A stretch of 64,000 nt of DNA. Origin: Chloroflexota bacterium (GTDB lineage Bacteria > Chloroflexota > Dehalococcoidia > JABGRK01). The notes under the pieces were generated by a model. The model was not told the DNA's origin. It ran no database searches and saw nothing but the letters and a program-made list of their open reading frames with translations. Of the stretch, positions 58,701-64,000 are shown one piece after another (position 1 is the first letter of the stretch; every line of letters begins with the position of its first letter). A program made the translations under genes and the position numbers. The stretch spans positions 1-64,000 of the forward strand of contig JABGRK010000017.1 in the NCBI GenBank assembly GCA_018648325.1. Reading direction: 5' to 3'.

Positions 58701-59494
58701 TAAGTGCAAGCCTGTTTTCATACAAGGATAAAAGTATGTCACTCAATATTGTCCGTGATATCACCGAACGCAAAAAGGCGGAGCAGGAGATTCAGCAGAC
58801 ACATGAGAGGATGCTTCGTTCTGAGAAGATGGCGGCTATCGGGCAGTTTTCTGCTGGTATAGCGCATGACCTTCGTAATCCACTTAATGTGATCAACAAC
58901 GCGGTGCACCTGCTCAGACTAAGCGACATGGGTGGTGATGAGAGGGTGGGTAAGTACTTGCGAATTCTTGAAGATGAGTCCTGGAAATCGAATGATATTA
59001 TCAGCAAACTTATGGATTTTGCCCGTACCCAGGCGCCGATACTTGCGCCGGTACGGTTGTATACGATTATTAATAACTGTTTAGCTGGTTTCCTGCCACC
59101 TGAAAACATTGAAGTTGTCGTGGATAAGGGAGAACTGATGTCTAGGTTGCCGGACGTTTTGGCTGATGCAGGGCAGATGGGGCGCGTTTTTTCTAACCTG
59201 ATGAATAATTCAGCTGATGCAATGCCAGACGGAGGAAAGATAACCATTAGCGCAAAGGCCGACAGCAAATATGTAATTGCCCGGTTTAAGGATACAGGTA
59301 CCGGCATAGCCAGTCAAAACATTGAAAAGATATTTGAGCCGCTTTTTAGCACAAAACACGCAATTGGTGGGACAGGCATAGGGCTTGCCGCCTCAAAGGC
59401 CATAATTGATGCGCACAATGGCATTATTGCAGTAAAAAGCACGGAAGGTCAGGGGACCACTTTTACCGTAAAGCTGCTCGTGGCAAAAAAGTGA
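55745..59494 (+). CDS. Multi-PAS sensor histidine kinase (1249 aa)
   Basis: Repeated PAS/PAC units, H-box IGQFSAGIAHDLRNPLNVINN, HATPase IGGTGIGLAASKAIIDAHNG. Confidence 0.95.
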   Translation: MLLMLDQNKKDKRVEESMGQSDKMLRDMLEMANEGVLSTDPREGTIIYANPAAARIFGYDSPDELVGKSYVNFYAYPDQRAFILKRLEKTGSVTNFETTMIKKDGRKVDVLTTVAAQKDANGKIFRADGFFTDITERQHVQEEIARLGSAVDQSIDGIAISDTERYVVYANKAFADIHGYLPEEVIGKMRLRDFYPEEIPMYEAIKNKLASQGSGVIDEERIKKDGTVFPAFASFSRLTNEAGEPTGFVAVVKDITERKQAETEIAKLSSVVAQSIDGIAIADIDGLITYVNLAYAQMHGYTPQEMVGIRLRKLNKRVISGQFRTSTIGDILQQQDVSTLEVEHYRQDGSYFPALISLSFLRDEKGDPAGVASIANDITERKRVQEDVKRLGNAVEQSIDGIAMSDTGPRLTFVNQAFAQMHGYTVDEMLGMKVEGIHSKQQQKEFESRIGQIASEGYWAGEIGHMRKDGSTFPTFMTTTMLKDDDGNPTGIMVVTRDITETKRVEESVRESSERVVDLIASLHNAVFVYMAIDDGQNFVFTEFNYAAEEIEGFSRDEIIGKSVSEVSPRAKGSGLIKALQRVYKTGKPEHYPPSIYKNRGGGPDIWREVWLYKLNSGEVVAEYSDVTGLKSTEETLKQNEQRFRSVTETAADAIISIDSQGLITLWNNEAERMFGYERDEIIGKSVSAIMPQEFQDAHTKAVKRVVTTGKKKIMGQKVEILAIRKDGTRFPIELTLADWKMGSQVFFTAVIRDITERKRIQEEISRLAKFPSQNPNPVLRVDEDGIVIYANDASVPLLKHFGCQANEYLPQDWRKKVSNAINSGVATSVDVEYQDRVMSMTLAPILDLRQVNMYGLDVTERRRMEKELQQYSHSLEEMVTERTRDLQYSEEWQRILLASANDAVYAYYRDENGVASKFTEANAAATQMLGYSRAEFIEMTPFDLTSPDDKGKDYKLRREHLYRDKRVVFESVHVAKNGTKIPVEVSASLFSYKDKSMSLNIVRDITERKKAEQEIQQTHERMLRSEKMAAIGQFSAGIAHDLRNPLNVINNAVHLLRLSDMGGDERVGKYLRILEDESWKSNDIISKLMDFARTQAPILAPVRLYTIINNCLAGFLPPENIEVVVDKGELMSRLPDVLADAGQMGRVFSNLMNNSADAMPDGGKITISAKADSKYVIARFKDTGTGIASQNIEKIFEPLFSTKHAIGGTGIGLAASKAIIDAHNGIIAVKSTEGQGTTFTVKLLVAKK

Positions 59495-59559
59495 GCGTGT
59501 GCTTTTAAGTATGGTTCAAGTATTGTTATAATCAAGCCAGAGATTTTAATTATGGATGG

Positions 59560-62500
59560 GTGACATTGTCTATAGGTCCAAATGATATATTTGCCAACTA
59601 TTCCGATTGGCATTCCCTACTGTTTAGGCAATCTATTTGCGCCATGTTTGTTTATCGCAGGACTCCTGATGGTGATCCCGGCGTGTTGCTGGACGTTAAT
59701 GAAACTGCATGCACAATGCTGGGATATACCAGGGAAGAACTCTTAAAGTTAACGATGCTGGATATTTCTGCTCCCGAACGTTACGCTAATTATGCGGCGT
59801 ATAAAGCAAAGCTCGATAGCAAAAAACATATTGTTACCGAAACCGTGAAGCTGACCAAGGATGGCAGAAGAATCCCCTCAGAGTTGAGTTCTCATCTTTT
59901 TGAGATAGATGGTAATCCTTTCGTCCTGTCAATTATCAGGGATATAACCGCGCGCAAGAAAGCGGATGTGGTGCTCAAGGAGAGCGAGTGGTGGCACCGT
60001 ATGATAGTTGACAGTGCTAATGATGCCGTATTCGTGTATCGCAGAACCCCTAATGGTAGCTGGAGTAATTTCATCGAGGTTAATCAGGCCGCCTGTGATA
60101 TTTTGGGATACACCAGAGAAGAACTGTTCGGAATGGGCCCTCAGGATATTGTGCATGCGGATGATATTGGCAGGATTGCGTATGTACGGGAGAAACTGCA
60201 AAAAGAGAAACGGGTTGTTTTTGAGACGTTTGATGTCGCAAAAGATGGCAGTAAAGTGCCCATGGAGGTCAGTGCTCATCTGTTTGAAATAGGTAAGCAA
60301 AACATCGTAGTGGGTGTTGCCCGTAATATAGCCGAGCGTAGGAAGGTGGAGGACGAACTAAGGGAGAATGAGGAGCAGTATCGCATGCTGTTTAACAGCA
60401 GTAACGATGCTGTGCTGGTTCACTTTATGGAGTCTGACGGCACCTATGGTAATTATATAGAAGTAAACGATGTAGCATGTAATATGTTTGGTTATAGCAG
60501 AGAGCAACTTCTGCGTATGGCGCCCAAAGATCTTGTTGCTCCTGAAAAAAGAGCAAATCTTGCTGCCAAACAGGCAGGTATTATCCTTGGCGATACTCAA
60601 CGTGTGATAGAGAGTCTTTTGCTGTGTGCTGATGGCACAAAGCTGGCTGTTGAGGTCAGTTCTCATACTTTTTCATACAAGCAAAGATATTTGGTAATAG
60701 CAGTGGCTCGTGATATCACAAAACGCAGGCGTGCCCAGAAAGAAATACTGAAGTTAAGTCATGCCGTTGGGCAATCCTTCGACGGGATAGCCATAAATGA
60801 CAAAACCCGTAAAATAATATATGCAAATGAAACTTATGCCTCAATGCATGGATATACCCAGAAAGAACTGAGAAAATTTGGATTTAAAAATTTGCTATGG
60901 AATGATGGCGAGGACAAATGGAAACTCATTCGTGCTTTGGTGGTCAAAGAGGATTCGTGGTCGGGGGAGGTAAATCATGTTAGAAAAGATGGTACTGTTT
61001 TTCCCGTATATATTTCGGCTACAAGGCTGAAGGACGATAACGGTGATCAGGTAGGGGTGCTATCGATATGCCGTGACATAACCGAGCGTAAAAAGACCGA
61101 GGATGAACTGGTTAGTTCTCAGCAGCGTTATTACACTTTACTCAACAGCGCTTATGATGGGGTATCACTTCATGAGATGAATGACAGGGGTAGACCGGGC
61201 ATGTATGTTGAGGTTAACGATGCTTTTTGCCAGAGGATTGGCTATACGCGCAAGGAGTTGCTTAATCTCACTCCCTGGGATGTCGTTGTCAGAAGAGGCG
61301 CAAGTCGTATTAAGCAGTTAAGAGACGAACTTCTTGCCAAAAAGGGAATTGTATTTGATGTTACAGAACTGGCAAAAGACGGCACAACCAGACCTGTAGA
61401 GGTAACAGCCAGACTTTTAGAGCTTAAGGGTAAAAATTATGTGCTCTCCATATCCAGAGACGTAACCGAACGCAAACGTATTGAGGGGGAACTGCGGGAG
61501 AATGAGGAGCGCTATCGTATGCTGTTTAACAGCAGCAATGATGCTGTGATGGTTCACCACATGGATGCGCAGGGTAATTATGGTAACTATATAGAGGCGA
61601 ATGATGAGGCCTGCCGCATGTTTGGTTATACCAGAAAGCAACTTTTAAATCTGAGGCCAAGAGATCTGGTAGCGCCTGAGAGAGTCAATACACTGGATGC
61701 GAAGCATACGCGTGTGCTAGCCAAGGATAAACATACTGTTTTTGAGACTGCATTACAGGCCAGGGATGGTGTAACTATTCCTGTTGAGGTTAGTTCTCAC
61801 GGGTTTGATTATAAGGGCAGGCATCTGGTTATAGCGGTTATTCGTGATATAACCGAGCGTAAGCGTACAGAAAGTCAACTGGCTGAGGCGCAGGAGAAAC
61901 TGACGCGCAATGAAAAGCTGGCAGCTTTGGGACAGCTTGCTTCAGGAATTGCGCATGATATGGGGACGCCGCTTACTGTTATTGCCAACGTGGTTGATTA
62001 CTTGAGAGAAACGCTGGTCGACCTTGATGATATCACCATGACTCAGCTGGACAGACTGGAAAGACAGGCCAACATTGCCAATAATATAGCCAGTGATCTG
62101 CTTGATTTTTCCAAGGTCAGGGAACCGGAGTTCAGTGAGATGCAGATTCGCAATGCGGTCAAGGAAGCGCTTTATCCTCTGGCCATCCCGGAGTCGATTG
62201 TTCTGGAGTTGGAAATTGATCAGGTTTTGCCCAAGGTCCTGATCGATTCTGATCAAATGGCGCGGGTATTTTCCAATATCGTCAAAAACGCATACCTATC
62301 GATGCCCAATGGAGGAAAGCTACAAATCCGCACCCGCCACGATGATAAGTATGTGCTTACCGAGATAGTCGATACTGGCGTAGGTATCCCCATCTATGAT
62401 ATGCGCAAGATATTTGAGCCTCTGTTTACCACGCGTTCAAAGCAGGGAAGCACCGGAATAGGTCTTGCCATTTGCAAATCCATAGTTGAGGCTCACAGTG

Positions 62501-62571
62501 GTGTTATAGAAGTGGATAGCCAGGAAGGTGTTGGTACCACATTTATCATCAAGCTCCCCATCCCCGCTTGA
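59560..62571 (+). CDS. Multi-PAS sensor histidine kinase (1003 aa)
   Basis: Repeated PAS/PAC units, H-box-like LGQLASGIAHDMGTPLTVIAN, HATPase KQGSTGIGLAICKSIVEAHSG. Confidence 0.94.
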   Translation: MTLSIGPNDIFANYSDWHSLLFRQSICAMFVYRRTPDGDPGVLLDVNETACTMLGYTREELLKLTMLDISAPERYANYAAYKAKLDSKKHIVTETVKLTKDGRRIPSELSSHLFEIDGNPFVLSIIRDITARKKADVVLKESEWWHRMIVDSANDAVFVYRRTPNGSWSNFIEVNQAACDILGYTREELFGMGPQDIVHADDIGRIAYVREKLQKEKRVVFETFDVAKDGSKVPMEVSAHLFEIGKQNIVVGVARNIAERRKVEDELRENEEQYRMLFNSSNDAVLVHFMESDGTYGNYIEVNDVACNMFGYSREQLLRMAPKDLVAPEKRANLAAKQAGIILGDTQRVIESLLLCADGTKLAVEVSSHTFSYKQRYLVIAVARDITKRRRAQKEILKLSHAVGQSFDGIAINDKTRKIIYANETYASMHGYTQKELRKFGFKNLLWNDGEDKWKLIRALVVKEDSWSGEVNHVRKDGTVFPVYISATRLKDDNGDQVGVLSICRDITERKKTEDELVSSQQRYYTLLNSAYDGVSLHEMNDRGRPGMYVEVNDAFCQRIGYTRKELLNLTPWDVVVRRGASRIKQLRDELLAKKGIVFDVTELAKDGTTRPVEVTARLLELKGKNYVLSISRDVTERKRIEGELRENEERYRMLFNSSNDAVMVHHMDAQGNYGNYIEANDEACRMFGYTRKQLLNLRPRDLVAPERVNTLDAKHTRVLAKDKHTVFETALQARDGVTIPVEVSSHGFDYKGRHLVIAVIRDITERKRTESQLAEAQEKLTRNEKLAALGQLASGIAHDMGTPLTVIANVVDYLRETLVDLDDITMTQLDRLERQANIANNIASDLLDFSKVREPEFSEMQIRNAVKEALYPLAIPESIVLELEIDQVLPKVLIDSDQMARVFSNIVKNAYLSMPNGGKLQIRTRHDDKYVLTEIVDTGVGIPIYDMRKIFEPLFTTRSKQGSTGIGLAICKSIVEAHSGVIEVDSQEGVGTTFIIKLPIPA

Positions 62572-62590
62572 TATATTCCAAGTCCCAGTG

Positions 62591-63154
62591 ATGTTCAAAG
62601 GAGAGATTAGTCAATTGTTTGACATAGAAAACGCAGTACTGGTAATAGTCGATGTGCAGGAAAAGCTGACAAACGTTATGCATGAAAGCCAGAACATTCG
62701 TCGGGAACTGAGCAAACTCATTAAAGGCATCAGCGTTCTTGAAGTACCCGTTGTCCTTACCGAACAAAACCCGAAGGGATTGGGCCCTACTATTGCAGAA
62801 ATCAAAACTCTTTTGCCCAACCTTGAGCCCATATACAAAATGGCTTTTAGTTGCCTGGGAGAAGAGATATTTCCCAAACGTCTAGAGGCTTTGGGCCGCA
62901 AACAGGTAATTCTTACCGGCATTGAGACGCATGTATGTGTATACCAAACTGCTATGGACCTGGTTGATGCCGGCTATAACGTACAAGTGGTTGCTGATTG
63001 CGTTTCCTCCAGAACACCGGTTAATAAACAGCTTGCTCTAGATAAAATGAAAAAGGCCGGTATAGATATTACCAGCACCGAGATCATTTTGTTTGAACTG
63101 CTAAAAACCGCTGACAGCCCCAAGTTCAAGCAAATCGCCGGTATAATCAAATAA
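62591..63154 (+). CDS. Isochorismatase/nicotinamidase family hydrolase (start may be TTG 62615)
   Basis: NAVLVIVDVQEKL; LTGIETHVCVYQTAMDLVDAGYNVQVVADCVSSR. Confidence 0.92.
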   Translation: MFKGEISQLFDIENAVLVIVDVQEKLTNVMHESQNIRRELSKLIKGISVLEVPVVLTEQNPKGLGPTIAEIKTLLPNLEPIYKMAFSCLGEEIFPKRLEALGRKQVILTGIETHVCVYQTAMDLVDAGYNVQVVADCVSSRTPVNKQLALDKMKKAGIDITSTEIILFELLKTADSPKFKQIAGIIK

Positions 63155-63169
63155 CGAATTAACAAAGAA

Positions 63170-63206
63170 AAAAGCGCTGTGTTGCATATGTCATACAGCG
63201 CTTTTC
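63170..63206. terminator. Bidirectional hairpin terminator between convergent genes
   Basis: aaaagcgctgt...acagcgctttt. Confidence 0.8.
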
Positions 63207-63223
63207 CTTTTGTAAAAACTTTG

Positions 63224-64000
63224 TTAGATTAAATAAGGTCTGGCTTTATAAACCTTGCATAGGGCAGTCCTGAGGGGCCAGCCGCCATGTACTTCGCCGC
63301 AGATCTCCGGGTCGTCGTCGGTAAGCACGTTGGCGTTTGATTCCCATACGCCGTGCAGCCAGGGGTCTTCGCCGGGCAGTTCCGGGAACCACCAGCCATG
63401 CTCAACGTGGCACACCCTTGGATCAATCCCCTTGAAGTGCTGGCACTGTTGCCTTATTCTTCCTCGCGGTGTCTCGATCCAGGCCCAATCACCGTCGTTT
63501 ATACCCATCTTTTTGGCTGTATCCGGATGCAGTTGCATCGTCGGATGCGGACGCTTCTGGCGCACCGAATCTACCTGCCTCCACTCTGAGTGGAACATGG
63601 GGCGGAACCTGCCGCCTGTTATCAGTATCAACGGATAGTCTTTGGCCAGTTCCGGCTGCGATACGGGTGTTTCGTGAGGCTCATCAAACTTAGGCAGCGG
63701 GTCATATCCCAGTTTATCAAGTACGGTGGAATATACTTCGGCCTTGCCGGTGGTGGTGCCAAATCCACCCTTTTCCTTGTATGTTTCGAATTTGCGCTCA
63801 CCCTTCATATAGCCGTTTTGATTCATTAGTTGTTTAAAGGTCATGCCAATGGGTTCAAGCTGCCAGTCGTACATCTCCTCCAGCGTTTCTTGCGGCCAGT
63901 CCTGACCCATGCGGATACCCAGTTCGCGGAATATGTCGTAGTCGATCTTGTGGTCGTACTCGCCCTCGATCTTTTCCGGTACGGCCTGATCTCCCGCATA
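63224..64000 (-). CDS. Molybdopterin-dependent oxidoreductase, C-terminal part (runs off window end)
   Basis: In-frame to 64000; ITGGRFRPMFHSEWRQVDSVRQKRPHPTMQLHPDTAKKMGINDGDWAWIETPRGRIRQQ is paralogous to the 3680-5926 product. Confidence 0.92.
   Translation of the reverse strand, partial: YAGDQAVPEKIEGEYDHKIDYDIFRELGIRMGQDWPQETLEEMYDWQLEPIGMTFKQLMNQNGYMKGERKFETYKEKGGFGTTTGKAEVYSTVLDKLGYDPLPKFDEPHETPVSQPELAKDYPLILITGGRFRPMFHSEWRQVDSVRQKRPHPTMQLHPDTAKKMGINDGDWAWIETPRGRIRQQCQHFKGIDPRVCHVEHGWWFPELPGEDPWLHGVWESNANVLTDDDPEICGEVHGGWPLRTALCKVYKARPYLI

Overview
The window looks chromosomal, probably from a Dehalococcoidia-like Chloroflexota (inferred from an RdhA homologue, two DMSO-reductase-type Mo enzymes and the general gene mix; not proven). 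It opens with the 23S 3' end and 5S rRNA. It also carries five tRNAs, moaCA, rdgB, fbp, cobO, ileS, galU, pyrEF, dut, an OCD/Lrp/aminotransferase/peptide-ABC locus, paired ABC exporters, an orphan reductive dehalogenase, and a long array of PAS-rich histidine kinases. The most notable find is a three-gene minus-strand cassette at about 6460-10170 that resembles the Bacillus ComX-ComQ-ComP pheromone system. It encodes a 71-aa precursor ending in ...QPMGGW (C-terminal Trp), a ComQ-like isoprenyl synthase (ADVFDDVEDQD), and a ComP-like PDZ/multi-TM receptor whose output is an HD-GYP domain instead of a histidine kinase. A TTGACA-N17-TATACA promoter precedes it. Other points: a probable -1 frameshift or slippage at an A8 tract; a cytoplasmic RdhA with a collapsed Tat signal; a degenerate histidine kinase that lost its H-box between CTGGC repeats; a MerR remnant with an intact 19-bp-spacer promoter; and an rdgB reading frame without a canonical start codon. 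No CRISPR arrays or transposases were recognised. All family calls come from reading motifs by eye; no searches were run.
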